A stretch of 64,000 nt of DNA from Mesotaenium endlicherianum. Its lineage: Eukaryota; Streptophyta; Zygnematophyceae; Zygnematales; Mesotaeniaceae. The notes under the pieces were generated by a model. That model was not told where the DNA came from. It searched no databases and saw only the letters and a list, made by a program, of their open reading frames with translations. A program made the translations under genes and the position numbers. The stretch lies in contig WELA01013563.1 in the NCBI GenBank assembly GCA_009602735.1, positions 1 to 64,000 of the forward strand. The letters run 5' to 3'. Below are positions 1-7,550 of the stretch, piece by piece. Numbering within the stretch: the first letter of the stretch is position 1; the number at the start of each line of letters is the position of its first letter.

Positions 1-2
1 CT

Positions 3-1781
3 GAAATCGATCATTTAAAACCAAACATTCAAATTGATGCTCTTGCTGGTCACATCATATCAGATGAAGTCTTACATCAAATAGATTTAGAACTTTTCCA
101 AGGTAATCAATGGATAGCTTACAATACTGTTCCATATTTTTTAGAGAAGCACGATGTGTATTTCTTCAACGGCAAAGATGAAGCATATGATTTTGCAGAA
201 GGCAATATAAGCGAGTTTGACAATTACAAGGTTATAGAAATAAAGGCTTTAGCTAATTCACTTAAACAGACACTGCAAGAAGAAAGTATTATCAATAATA
301 ATAAAATAAATCAATCCTTAGTATCTATAGACAATAGCGCCCTATATACACGATTGGAAGAGTTAGGTTTTGGTAATAGGTTGAATACAGCAATCTCATT
401 TTATGAGATGTATCCGCAAGCGCAATTTCAATTGCCTATAAAGGAAAGAAACGAAAAGGAGGCGATTGAGTACTGGTTACATTTTGAACAAAATGGAAGA
501 CCTGGTAACTACAAGCTTGCTGGTTGCGAAGCCACTTTACGCATACTTCCTGATGTGCCTAATATTTCTATCCAGGGGATTGATGCTACAAAGCTGGATA
601 ATGCCATGCGCCAATTCGATTGGTCAATTGACCATCACACAGAAGCTTTAGTAGAAGTACGAATGCAATCGAAAAAAGGAAAGGAAGAGTTAAAACTAAT
701 TGACAACATCATTCGCAATATTACTAAACTACATACTACTCCAGACGGGAAAGAAATAGCGGAGAAACTAATGTTCAAATATTGGCTTGATGGACCTTAT
801 GAGCCTAATCAATTCTCCTTGGACTATTTAAAGCAACAGTATCAGTTCACCTGCGCTATACCAGCTAATAAGATGGTTGATAAAACAGCGGTTTATGATA
901 TGTTGAAAACAACTGCTGAAGTATCACCATCAAACGAAACAATTTCATTCACTTCAAAAACAAATTTTATGAACCAGAAAAATTTTGAGTACCTGTGTGA
1001 TCAGGTAAAGTTTACCGGCTTCGGCGAAGGGCTGGAAAACGAATTGAAAGAAAAAATGCAGAAGCAAACTCCAGAATTTCAATTAGCTCATAACACAAAG
1101 TTTGGCAATGATGATGTAAAAGCTTCTTTGCATTTTAAAAAATCAGATCAGACGGATATGTATTTCTTCAACCGCTATCAGGTATCCCTAACGCCTGAAC
1201 AATCGAAGGACAGGATGGAGCAAACGTTCTACATCAACAAAGAAGGCAGCATCACACTTAAAGAAGCCTATAACTTGATGAATGGAAGGACGGTGAATAA
1301 AGACCTAACCAACAAAGAAGGACAGGTTTACAATGCCTGGATGCAAATGGATTTTAAACAAACGGATAACAACGGGAATTACAAGCTTAAGCAGTATCAT
1401 CAGAACTATGGATACGACTTAGTAAATGCATTGGAAAAGCATCCTATCAAGGAACTAACCAACGAACAGGATAAAACCAGACTGGTGGAGGCCTTGCAAA
1501 AGGGCAACCGGCAATCGGTAACGTTTGTGCAAAATGGTACCGAGCAAAAACATTTTATCGAAGCTAATCCGCAATTCAAAACCATCAATGTATATGACAG
1601 CAATATGCAGCGCCTTCATAGTAAGCAAGGGCAAAATGAAAAGCAGGGACAAGGCGAAAACAACACTGCAAAACAAGCATCTAAAAACGAAAGCCAGAAG
1701 CAAAGTGCTGCGGATGATAGCGATGAGATGCCAAAGGCATCGAACAAAAGAAGAAAGAAGCAAAGCAATTCTATCAGCTAA
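3..1781 (+). CDS. Mobile-element protein with DUF3945-like C-terminal half, 5'-truncated by window edge
   Basis: The frame is open from the first bases of the window, so the GTG at 156 is not a credible start and the gene begins upstream. The visible part encodes about 592 residues. The C-terminal half has the look of DUF3945 proteins of Bacteroidota conjugative elements: a GR-V-K block, an AW-Q-DF-like block, GNYKLKQYHQNYGYDL, then a V-T-F-NG and EANPQFKTINVYD stretch. The extreme C-terminus is low-complexity, rich in K, Q, S and N, and looks disordered. The N-terminal half is not recognised. It lies 54 bp upstream of a small winged-helix gene and in the same direction as the recombinase, so it is probably element cargo or a conjugation/maintenance accessory. 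The biochemical role is unknown; the family name is recalled, not searched. Confidence 0.75.
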   Translation, partial: EIDHLKPNIQIDALAGHIISDEVLHQIDLELFQGNQWIAYNTVPYFLEKHDVYFFNGKDEAYDFAEGNISEFDNYKVIEIKALANSLKQTLQEESIINNNKINQSLVSIDNSALYTRLEELGFGNRLNTAISFYEMYPQAQFQLPIKERNEKEAIEYWLHFEQNGRPGNYKLAGCEATLRILPDVPNISIQGIDATKLDNAMRQFDWSIDHHTEALVEVRMQSKKGKEELKLIDNIIRNITKLHTTPDGKEIAEKLMFKYWLDGPYEPNQFSLDYLKQQYQFTCAIPANKMVDKTAVYDMLKTTAEVSPSNETISFTSKTNFMNQKNFEYLCDQVKFTGFGEGLENELKEKMQKQTPEFQLAHNTKFGNDDVKASLHFKKSDQTDMYFFNRYQVSLTPEQSKDRMEQTFYINKEGSITLKEAYNLMNGRTVNKDLTNKEGQVYNAWMQMDFKQTDNNGNYKLKQYHQNYGYDLVNALEKHPIKELTNEQDKTRLVEALQKGNRQSVTFVQNGTEQKHFIEANPQFKTINVYDSNMQRLHSKQGQNEKQGQGENNTAKQASKNESQKQSAADDSDEMPKASNKRRKKQSNSIS

Positions 1782-1835
1782 GGAATAGGCTGATATAAAC
1801 TTACTATGATTGATAACACGTTTGTAAGCGGTTGA

Positions 1836-2126
1836 ATGGATCAGATCAAGCCATTATCGGATTTCTTCACAGCCATTGATAAAGACCCTCGTATCAGCAT
1901 TACGCATATAGGTCTTTATGCGGCGTTGCTTCAGTATTGGAGTGAACATGGCTTTGAAAATCCGGTGCATGTGTTTAGCTATGAAATAATGAAGATTGCT
2001 AAAATATCTACGAAGACAACTTACCATAAAAGCATTAAGGATTTAAGTAGTTACGGGTATATCCGTTATGAACCATCTTACAAGCGAAACAAAGGAAGTA
2101 AAGTGTATTTCAATACAACTGATTAA
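1836..2126 (+). CDS. Small winged helix-turn-helix protein of the integrative element
   Basis: A 96-residue protein starting at ATG 1836. It has the pattern of a replication-initiator or replisome-organiser type winged helix: an N-terminal helix (ISITHIGLYAALLQYW), a second helix after a gap (FSYEIMKIAKIS), a recognition-helix-like segment (TKTTYHKSIKDLSSYGYI) and a basic wing (YEPSYKRNKGSKV). Proteins of this size and shape are common next to recombinases in Bacteroidota mobile elements, where they may act as DNA-binding regulators or excision factors. It lies downstream of the DUF3945-like gene and upstream of the recombinase, on the same strand. No catalytic motif is present. The DNA-binding role is inferred from the fold pattern only. 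Confidence 0.65.
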   Translation: MDQIKPLSDFFTAIDKDPRISITHIGLYAALLQYWSEHGFENPVHVFSYEIMKIAKISTKTTYHKSIKDLSSYGYIRYEPSYKRNKGSKVYFNTTD

Positions 2127-2159
2127 TATGGTAAAATGAATTTTGAAACATAATGTGCC

Positions 2160-2178
2160 AAAGCCCTTCACGGGCTTT
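2160..2178 (+). terminator. Hairpin, probable Rho-independent terminator
   Basis: Perfect 7-bp stem AAAGCCC / GGGCTTT with a TTCAC loop, followed by T and then GCTG. It lies 34 bp after the stop of the winged-helix gene. The U tract is short, so termination may be partial. Its presence argues that the next coding start is at 2203, not at the upstream in-frame codon near 2143. Confidence 0.55.
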
Positions 2179-2202
2179 TGCTGTCATAAAGGGAGGTGTG
2201 AA

Positions 2203-2361
2203 ATGGTATCTGAAGCAGAAAGAATATCCCCTGAAAAGGCAATTGAAATTTTAAAGAGGGACGGTGTTGAAGTCACCTTAGAAGAGGCAAAAATCATCTT
2301 GGATTTTTTATATGGGATGGCGGAAATTGTTGTAGAACAACATTTAAAAAAGGCAAGTTAG
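2203..2361 (+). CDS. Short helical protein of unknown function (52 aa)
   Basis: ATG at 2203 follows a strong GGGAGG ribosome-binding site at 2191-2196, which is unusual for this phylum and decides the start. An upstream in-frame start near 2143 would place the hairpin at 2160-2178 inside the gene. The product is acidic and helical, with ISPEKAIEILKRDG, VTLEEAKIILDFLYGMA and IVVEQHLKK segments, and resembles small proteins often found beside recombinases in Bacteroidota mobile elements. No enzymatic or DNA-binding motif is evident. It may regulate the recombinase 125 bp downstream, but that is a guess from position. Confidence 0.55.
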   Translation: MVSEAERISPEKAIEILKRDGVEVTLEEAKIILDFLYGMAEIVVEQHLKKAS

Positions 2362-2390
2362 ATACGCAAAGATTTTACGATGCTAAGAAA

Positions 2391-2429
2391 TTTAGTTATC
2401 TTGCATTAACAGTAAAAGCTTTAGTTATC
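2391..2429 (+). repeat. Two 10-bp direct repeats upstream of the recombinase
   Basis: TTTAGTTATC occurs at 2391-2400 and again at 2420-2429, 29 bp start to start, in the 124-bp non-coding gap before the recombinase. The spacing is close to three helical turns, which fits a dimeric regulator or a recombinase autoregulation site. A weak -7-like box TAGCTTTT lies just downstream at 2453-2460. Confidence 0.35.
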
Positions 2430-2485
2430 AATTATTTCTGTAACCCTACTTATAGCTTTTGCTGGTTAAAATTAAAGAGATAATC

Positions 2486-4066
2486 ATGAAGACAGCCGAC
2501 TTATATATCCGTGTAAGTACCGACGAACAAGCTGATAAAGGATACTCGCAAAGAGACCAGGAAGAACGCTTACGCAAATATTGTGCGATCAACTCAATAA
2601 AGGTGCGCAAAGTGATCTTTGAAGATCATTCTGCCAAAACCTTCAATCGCCCTCAGTGGTGTAAATTATTAGTTGACTTGCGTAAGCACAGAGGGCAATC
2701 CGATCTTATTTTATTTACAAAATGGGATCGCTTTAGCCGCAACGCCGGAGATGCCTACCAAATGATTAGCACGTTGAGGAAGTTAGGGATAGAACCACAA
2801 GCTGTGGAACAACCATTAGACCTTTCTATTCCTGAAAATAAAATGATGCTTGCTTTTTATTTAGCGGCACCTGAAGTAGAAAATGACCGTAGGGCTTTAA
2901 ATGTATTTCATGGAATGAGGAGGGCAAAAAAAGAAGGGCGGTACATGGGCACTGCTCCTTTAGGCTATATAAACAAGGTAAGTGAAAACGGGAAAAAATA
3001 CATAGCACCAAGAGAAGATGAAGCTAACATTTTGAAATGGGTATTTCAGGAATTAGCATCGGGCAGGTTGAATACAGAACAGGTTTGGAAATTGGCCAAA
3101 GAAAAAGGATTACGCAGAGGTAGCAAAAATAATTTTTGGGTTGCCATCCGCAATCCCTTGTATTGTGGCAAAATATTTATTCCAAAGTTCAAAGATGAAG
3201 AAAGCTGTTTAGTGCAAGGACAACATGAGCCATTGATTTCTGAAGCACTGTTTTATGAAGTACAGGATGTTTTAAATGGACGTAAAAAGGCACAACGTAC
3301 TAAACTAACTGTTGATGATGCTTTACCCTTAAGAGGCTTTTTAATTTGCCCTAAATGCGGAAGAATGCTCACCGGAAGTGCCTCTAAGGGCTGTAAAAAG
3401 AAATATTACCATTATTATCATTGTAGTTCTTCCTGCGGAGTAAGATACAACGCAAGCAAAGTAAATGTTGGCATCGTAGATGAGATTAGAAAGTATGTGA
3501 AGCCATTGCCTAAATTACAGCTTTATAAAGAGGTTATTGTATCCGTTTTCAAGGCAAAAACACGTTTACAGCGGAATGATGTTCAGCAAATGAAAACACT
3601 GCTTGATGAGGCAAACAAAAGGCTATCAAAGGCAAGAGACTTATTACTGGCGGGGGATATTGAAGCTGATGATTATCGTACAATAAAATCCGAGTGTGAA
3701 GAAAGAATTAACCGCTTAGAGGCGCAATTAACAGCTTCGGTAACCGACACAACCAATATCGAACCTTTGTGGGATAAAGCTATTAGCAATATCTCGCAAT
3801 TAGATGTTTTGTACTCAGAAGGGACAATAACACAGCAGCGGAAGATTATTAGTTCGATGTTCCCCGAAAAATTGACTTTTGACGGATTTCAATATCGAAC
3901 TAATCGTGTGAACCAAGCGATTAACCTTATGTGCTTAATTGACAATAAGTTAGAGGACAAAAAAAATGGGACAAGCCTCAATATTTTAGACTTGTCCCAA
4001 GAAGTGATCCCGCTGGGACTCGAACCCAGGACCCATACATTAAAAGTGTATTGCTCTACCAACTGA
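2486..4066 (+). CDS. Large serine recombinase (integrase) of the element, C-terminus running into tRNA-Lys
   Basis: The start is ATG 2486 (MKTADLYIRVS); a TTG at 2459 in the same frame is less likely. The protein has the large serine recombinase layout. An N-terminal resolvase domain carries the catalytic serine S11 in YIRVSTDEQ. A recombinase domain follows (GTAPLGYINKV to IFIPKFK). Next come a zinc ribbon with CPKC at 288-291 and a later C-x4-C pair (HCSSSC), and a long coiled coil (about 350-430). Such enzymes integrate and excise elements through a Ser-DNA link. The last 35 or so residues (from about 492) are encoded by the terminator and body of the chromosomal tRNA-Lys gene, so the stop lies in tRNA DNA. 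The junction therefore lies at the recombinase 3' end. Confidence 0.9.
   Translation: MKTADLYIRVSTDEQADKGYSQRDQEERLRKYCAINSIKVRKVIFEDHSAKTFNRPQWCKLLVDLRKHRGQSDLILFTKWDRFSRNAGDAYQMISTLRKLGIEPQAVEQPLDLSIPENKMMLAFYLAAPEVENDRRALNVFHGMRRAKKEGRYMGTAPLGYINKVSENGKKYIAPREDEANILKWVFQELASGRLNTEQVWKLAKEKGLRRGSKNNFWVAIRNPLYCGKIFIPKFKDEESCLVQGQHEPLISEALFYEVQDVLNGRKKAQRTKLTVDDALPLRGFLICPKCGRMLTGSASKGCKKKYYHYYHCSSSCGVRYNASKVNVGIVDEIRKYVKPLPKLQLYKEVIVSVFKAKTRLQRNDVQQMKTLLDEANKRLSKARDLLLAGDIEADDYRTIKSECEERINRLEAQLTASVTDTTNIEPLWDKAISNISQLDVLYSEGTITQQRKIISSMFPEKLTFDGFQYRTNRVNQAINLMCLIDNKLEDKKNGTSLNILDLSQEVIPLGLEPRTHTLKVYCSTN
3950..4010. other. Presumed attachment-site junction (att) of the integrative element at the tRNA-Lys 3' end
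   Basis: Left of about 3958 the sequence is recombinase code; right of it lie the tRNA-Lys terminator (3959-3999) and the 3' end of the tRNA (from 4005). Because these chromosomal parts read in frame with the recombinase, the crossover probably falls in or near the terminator. The exact core cannot be set without the other end of the element, which is outside the window. Confidence 0.5.
3959..3999 (-). terminator. Rho-independent terminator of tRNA-Lys
   Basis: On the minus strand a 9-bp perfect stem (CTTGTCCCA reading left arm, complement at 3967-3975 and 3991-3999) with a 15-nt loop is followed directly by eight T residues (A run 3959-3966 on the plus strand). It begins 5 nt after the tRNA 3' end. 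Confidence 0.9.
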
Positions 4067-4077
4067 GCTACGGAATC
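4005..4077 (-). tRNA. tRNA-Lys, anticodon UUU
   Basis: Folded by eye, the minus strand gives a complete cloverleaf of 73 nt. The acceptor stem is GATTCCG with CGGGATC (one G-U pair) and the discriminator base is A. The D arm is AGCTCAGTTGGTAGAGC. The anticodon stem is ATACA/TGTAT with loop CTTTTAA, which gives anticodon UUU. The T arm is CTGGG-TTCGAGT-CCCAG. CCA is not encoded, as is usual in Bacteroidota. The gene is the target of the integrative element whose recombinase overlaps its 3' half on the other strand. The tRNA itself is intact. Confidence 0.96.
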
Positions 4078-4123
4078 GAACCATTCACCCTTCGATGAAT
4101 ACCCCGTGTTTGATTTGGGAGTG

Positions 4124-4154
4124 CAAAAATAGGAGAAATAAAAAAATGGCCAAA
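4124..4154 (-). promoter_or_regulatory. Bacteroidete-type promoter of tRNA-Lys
   Basis: On the minus strand TTTG (4154-4151), exactly 19 nt, then TATTTTTG (4131-4124). This is a full match to the Bacteroidota consensus TTTG-N19-TAnnTTTG. It lies 46 nt upstream of the mature tRNA 5' end. Confidence 0.8.
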
Positions 4155-4217
4155 TTTTTATAAATCTTTTTTCAGCCAGTTACCCACATTACTGCTGATA
4201 ACTGTTTCAGTTATGCC

Positions 4218-4225
4218 TATTTTTG
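4218..4225 (+). promoter_or_regulatory. -7 box of the SDR gene promoter
   Basis: TATTTTTG matches TAnnTTTG fully and lies 19 nt before the ATG at 4245. No clear TTTG is found at the -33 position. Confidence 0.5.
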
Positions 4226-4244
4226 CAGTAACAACAAGCATAAT

Positions 4245-5051
4245 ATGTCGGACTTCACAAACAAGGTAGTCGTTATCACGGGCGGTTCTGAAGGAATTGG
4301 AAAGGCATTGGTAGACGCTTTTTTATACCAGGGAGCCAAAGTGGCTACCTGCGGCCGTAATTACGATAAACTCTATCATTTGCAGGCTTCTTATCCCGGT
4401 AAACCCCTCATGATCCATACGGCCGATGTGAGCAAAGAGCAGGAAAGCAAAAGCTTTATCGATGCCGTGGTTAAAAATTTCGGCACCATCGATATACTGA
4501 TCAATAACGCAGGTGTTTCTATGCGCGCTATGGTACAGGATGTAGAATTGGAGACCATCCGCAAAGTGATGGACGTGAATTTTTGGGGCACGGTTTCCTG
4601 CACCAAATTCGCACTGCCGCATATCCTCAAAAACAAAGGAACTATCGTAGGGGTTTCATCCATCGCCGGGTTCCGCGGATTGCCCGGTCGCAGCGGCTAT
4701 TCCGCTTCCAAATATGCCGTCAACGGCTTCCTGGAAGCCCTTCGCACTGAACTGCTGCACAGCGGTGTGAATGTGATGTGGGTTTGTCCGGGCTTCACTG
4801 CTTCTAATATCCGCAATGCGGCGCTCAACAAAGACGGACAAGCACAGGGAGAATCACCGATGGACGAAAAAAAAATGATGACCGCCGAAGCATGTGCCAG
4901 GCATATTTTGAAAGCGATCAACAAAAGGAAAAGGACCCTGGTGCTCACTTTCCGGGGAAAAGAAACTGTGTTCCTCAACCGGTTCCTGCCCTCCCTGGCC
5001 GATAAACTGGTGCATCGTTTTTTCTTTAAAAATGGAAGATTGGTGAAATAA
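4245..5051 (+). CDS. Short-chain dehydrogenase/reductase (SDR) family oxidoreductase
   Basis: A 268-residue classical SDR. The N-terminal Rossmann motif is GGSEGIGKA (TGxxxGIG type), followed by NNAG (about residue 87), the catalytic Ser in VSSIAGFRG and the YSASKYA catalytic Tyr/Lys pair near residues 153-157. The VCPGFTASNIR segment matches the PG motif of the family. The cofactor is NAD(P)H; the R in CGRNYDK after beta-2 suggests NADPH. The C-terminal tail (KRTLVLTFRGKETVFLNRFLP to RFFFKNGRLVK) is basic and hydrophobic, as in membrane-associated SDRs related to DHRS7/DltE-like enzymes. The substrate cannot be told. It lies 29 bp upstream of the SAM hydrolase gene and could be co-transcribed with it. 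Confidence 0.9.
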   Translation: MSDFTNKVVVITGGSEGIGKALVDAFLYQGAKVATCGRNYDKLYHLQASYPGKPLMIHTADVSKEQESKSFIDAVVKNFGTIDILINNAGVSMRAMVQDVELETIRKVMDVNFWGTVSCTKFALPHILKNKGTIVGVSSIAGFRGLPGRSGYSASKYAVNGFLEALRTELLHSGVNVMWVCPGFTASNIRNAALNKDGQAQGESPMDEKKMMTAEACARHILKAINKRKRTLVLTFRGKETVFLNRFLPSLADKLVHRFFFKNGRLVK

Positions 5052-5080
5052 CTCATCTTTCCAGACGTTTATCATCCGGC

Positions 5081-5902
5081 ATGCCCATCTTAACGTTGTC
5101 AACCGATATAGGCCAGCGCGACTTTCTCGTAGGCGCCATCAAGGGCCAGTTCCTGTCTCTGGATCCTGCGTTGCAGGTATGCGATATCACGCACCAGCTT
5201 TCGCAGACCAATTTCCCGCAGGCCGCTTATATCTGCGGCAATGCTATCCGTTATTTTCCGGCAGGCACGCATCATTTTATCCTGGTGAATGTATTCGAGA
5301 CACCAGTCACGCATCTGCTGGTAGCGAAATTCAATGATCAATTCATTACCTGCCCGGATAATGGCCTGCTTACCATGATCACCGCGGAAAAGCCCCATGA
5401 GATCGTTCGTATACCTGCCGGCGGCCAACGCACATTACTGGAACTCACCCAACTGGCCGCCACGGCTATCACACGTATCATCCAGCGGGGTGGCCTGGCA
5501 GGGGAGGTGGCTGCCGGGGAGATCGTTGAGAAGTATCCTTTGCGGCCTACTTATGGTCCGGATTGGATCGAAGGACAGATACTGTTCATCGACAATTTCG
5601 AGAATGTGGTCATCAACATCACCCAAAAAGAATTCAACGACCACTGCAAGGGCCGGCGCTTCAAAATTGTTTTCAAGCGCAATGAAGTCATCGATACCAT
5701 CAGCGATAACTATGCTGCCGTTCCCGAAACGGAAAAACTGGCCTGGTTTAATTCGGCCGGTTACCTCGAAATAGCGCTCCGAAACGGCAATATGGCCGGT
5801 CTGTTCGGTCTCCAGGGCTTTAACGAGCAAATGCAGCAATCGGGTGGAAGCCAGAGCCACAATAAATGGTTTTACCAGACGGTAAGGGTGTTTTTCGAAT
5901 AA
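5081..5902 (+). CDS. DUF62-family S-adenosyl-L-methionine hydrolase (adenosine-forming)
   Basis: A 273-residue protein with the DUF62/SAM hydroxide adenosyltransferase layout. It has an N-terminal LSTDIGQRDFLVGAIKG block, VCDITHQL, a central ITCPDNGLLTMI block, and a C-terminal beta-barrel domain starting with QILFIDNFENVVINIT. Members with known activity split SAM into adenosine and L-methionine with water as nucleophile; the chlorinase and fluorinase are related enzymes. Halogenase-type specificity cannot be excluded by eye, but this genome context favours hydrolase. It is expected to be cytoplasmic. It follows the SDR gene closely on the same strand and precedes lpdA by 93 bp. Confidence 0.85.
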   Translation: MPILTLSTDIGQRDFLVGAIKGQFLSLDPALQVCDITHQLSQTNFPQAAYICGNAIRYFPAGTHHFILVNVFETPVTHLLVAKFNDQFITCPDNGLLTMITAEKPHEIVRIPAGGQRTLLELTQLAATAITRIIQRGGLAGEVAAGEIVEKYPLRPTYGPDWIEGQILFIDNFENVVINITQKEFNDHCKGRRFKIVFKRNEVIDTISDNYAAVPETEKLAWFNSAGYLEIALRNGNMAGLFGLQGFNEQMQQSGGSQSHNKWFYQTVRVFFE

Positions 5903-5995
5903 AATACCCCGTGACTGATTTTATCCTGATTTGCAGTATTTTCGCATCCGCAAATCCATGTTTGCATATCTGTTTAATTCAACAATCAACATCTT

Positions 5996-7402
5996 ATGGC
6001 ATACGACGTCATTGTCATTGGTAGCGGTCCGGGTGGTTACCCAGCGGCCATCCGTGCATCTCAGTTAGGATTTAAAGTAGCGATCATTGAAAAGGAAAGC
6101 CTGGGCGGCATTTGCCTCAACTGGGGATGTATTCCCACCAAGGCCCTGCTGAAAAGTGCGCAGGTGTACGAATACATAAAACACAGTACCAATTATGGTA
6201 TCAATGCCACCGGAACAGCCGATTTTGGCGCTGTGATCAAACGCAGCCGCGGTGTGGCCGATAAAATGAGCAAAGGCGTTCAGTTCCTGATGAAGAAGAA
6301 CAAGATCGACGTGATCATGGGCTATGGTAAGATCAAAGCCAAAGGCCAGGTAGAAGTTACCGCCGCCGATGGCAGCAAGCAGGTAGTGGAAGCCAAATAC
6401 ATTGTTATTGCAACAGGCGGCCGCAGTCGCGAACTGCCCAACCTCAAACAGGATGGCCAGAAAGTGATCGGCTACCGCGAAGCCATGGTATTACCCAATC
6501 AGCCCAAGAGCATGATCGTGGTAGGCAGTGGCGCCATCGGTGTTGAGTTCGCCTATGTGTATAACAGCATGGGCACCAAAGTGACTATCGTAGAATTCAT
6601 GCCGCGCGTGGTTCCGGTGGAAGACGAAGAGATTTCAAAAGAACTGGAAAAACAATACAAGAAGCAAGGCATCGAGATCATGACCAACGCTTCTGTGGAA
6701 TCGGTAGATACCAGTGGCGCCGGTGTGAAAGCCCTGGTTAAAAAACAGGATGGCAGCGCCGTTACGCTGGAAGCAGATGTGGTATTGAGTGCAGTAGGTG
6801 TAGTAGCCAATATTGAGAACATCGGATTGGAAGAGAATGCTATCAAAACAGAAAAAGGTAAGGTCATCGTGGATCAATACCAGCAAACTTCTGTTCCTGG
6901 TATCTATGCAATTGGTGACTGCTCACCGGGACAAGCGCTCGCGCACGTAGCTTCTAAAGAAGGTATCAATGCTGCCGAGCACATGGCTTACCTGGAGAAA
7001 AAACACAATCACCTGCCCGATCCGCTCGATTACAACAATATCCCCGGTTGTACTTATTGTACACCAGAGATCGCCAGCGTTGGTTACACAGAGAAAGCTG
7101 CTAAAGAAGCCGGTTATGATATTAAAGTGGGCAAGTTCCCCTTCATGGCCAGCGGTAAGGCCAGCGCAGCCGGCGCTACCGAAGGTTTTGTAAAAGTGAT
7201 TTACGATGCCAAATACGGCGAATTCCTGGGTTGCCACATGATCGGCACCAATGTAACTGAGATAATCGCTGAAGCGGTGGTAGCCCGTAAACTGGAAACC
7301 ACAGCCCACGAGATACTCAATGCGGTGCATCCGCACCCCACTATGAGCGAAGGCTTGAAAGAAGCTACCGCCGCCGCTTATGGAGAAGCCATTGATATTT
7401 AA
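5996..7402 (+). CDS. lpdA: Dihydrolipoyl dehydrogenase (E3)
   Basis: A 468-residue FAD/NAD disulfide oxidoreductase. The FAD-binding motif is GSGPGGYPAA at the N-terminus. The redox-active disulfide is in GGICLNWGCIPTKALL (C-x4-C). The NAD-binding motif is VVGSGAIGVEFA (about 180-190), the second FAD motif is YAIGDC, and the catalytic His-Glu dyad is in HPHPTMSEGLKEA. The length is normal. It re-oxidises lipoyl groups of the pyruvate, 2-oxoglutarate and branched-chain dehydrogenase complexes and of the glycine cleavage system. The partner E1 and E2 genes are not in the window. A -7-like TATTTTCG at 5937-5944 may be its promoter. The gene is followed by a palindromic intergenic repeat. Confidence 0.95.
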   Translation: MAYDVIVIGSGPGGYPAAIRASQLGFKVAIIEKESLGGICLNWGCIPTKALLKSAQVYEYIKHSTNYGINATGTADFGAVIKRSRGVADKMSKGVQFLMKKNKIDVIMGYGKIKAKGQVEVTAADGSKQVVEAKYIVIATGGRSRELPNLKQDGQKVIGYREAMVLPNQPKSMIVVGSGAIGVEFAYVYNSMGTKVTIVEFMPRVVPVEDEEISKELEKQYKKQGIEIMTNASVESVDTSGAGVKALVKKQDGSAVTLEADVVLSAVGVVANIENIGLEENAIKTEKGKVIVDQYQQTSVPGIYAIGDCSPGQALAHVASKEGINAAEHMAYLEKKHNHLPDPLDYNNIPGCTYCTPEIASVGYTEKAAKEAGYDIKVGKFPFMASGKASAAGATEGFVKVIYDAKYGEFLGCHMIGTNVTEIIAEAVVARKLETTAHEILNAVHPHPTMSEGLKEATAAAYGEAIDI

Positions 7403-7413
7403 CTTCTCTTTCT

Positions 7414-7504
7414 ATCGTCATCCCGAGCGAGCGAAGCGAGCCGAGGGACCTGCTGAAGCTTTCGGTAGGCCCTTCGACTCACTCCGTTCGCTCAGGGTGA
7501 CGAT
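7414..7504. repeat. REP-like palindromic intergenic repeat, copy A
   Basis: The arms 7414-7451 and 7467-7504 are inverted copies of each other with 30 of 38 positions identical, and all eight differences are transitions. The shared core reads GTCATCCCGAGCGAGCGAAG. A related copy lies at 54339-54447. It lies between lpdA and the prfC promoter and could act as a transcript-end hairpin. Similar sequences are common between genes in Bacteroidota. Confidence 0.8.
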
Positions 7505-7532
7505 TATGTATTAGAAATCACCTATTCCCTCG

Positions 7533-7540
7533 TACTTTTG
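7533..7540 (+). promoter_or_regulatory. -7 box of prfC promoter
   Basis: TACTTTTG, a full match to TAnnTTTG, ends 10 nt before the prfC ATG. A TTAG at 7511-7514 is a weak -33 candidate. The predicted leader is only a few nucleotides. Confidence 0.55.
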
Positions 7541-7550
7541 CGCCCATTAT

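Noticed and set aside
156-1781. Reading the first gene as starting at GTG 156
   Set aside because: The frame is open without a stop to the left edge of the window, so the gene is cut by the edge and starts upstream.
3959-4066. The recombinase C-terminus as a conserved functional domain
   Set aside because: The last residues are encoded by the tRNA-Lys terminator and the antisense of the tRNA, so any similarity among databases would reflect the shared target, not a domain.
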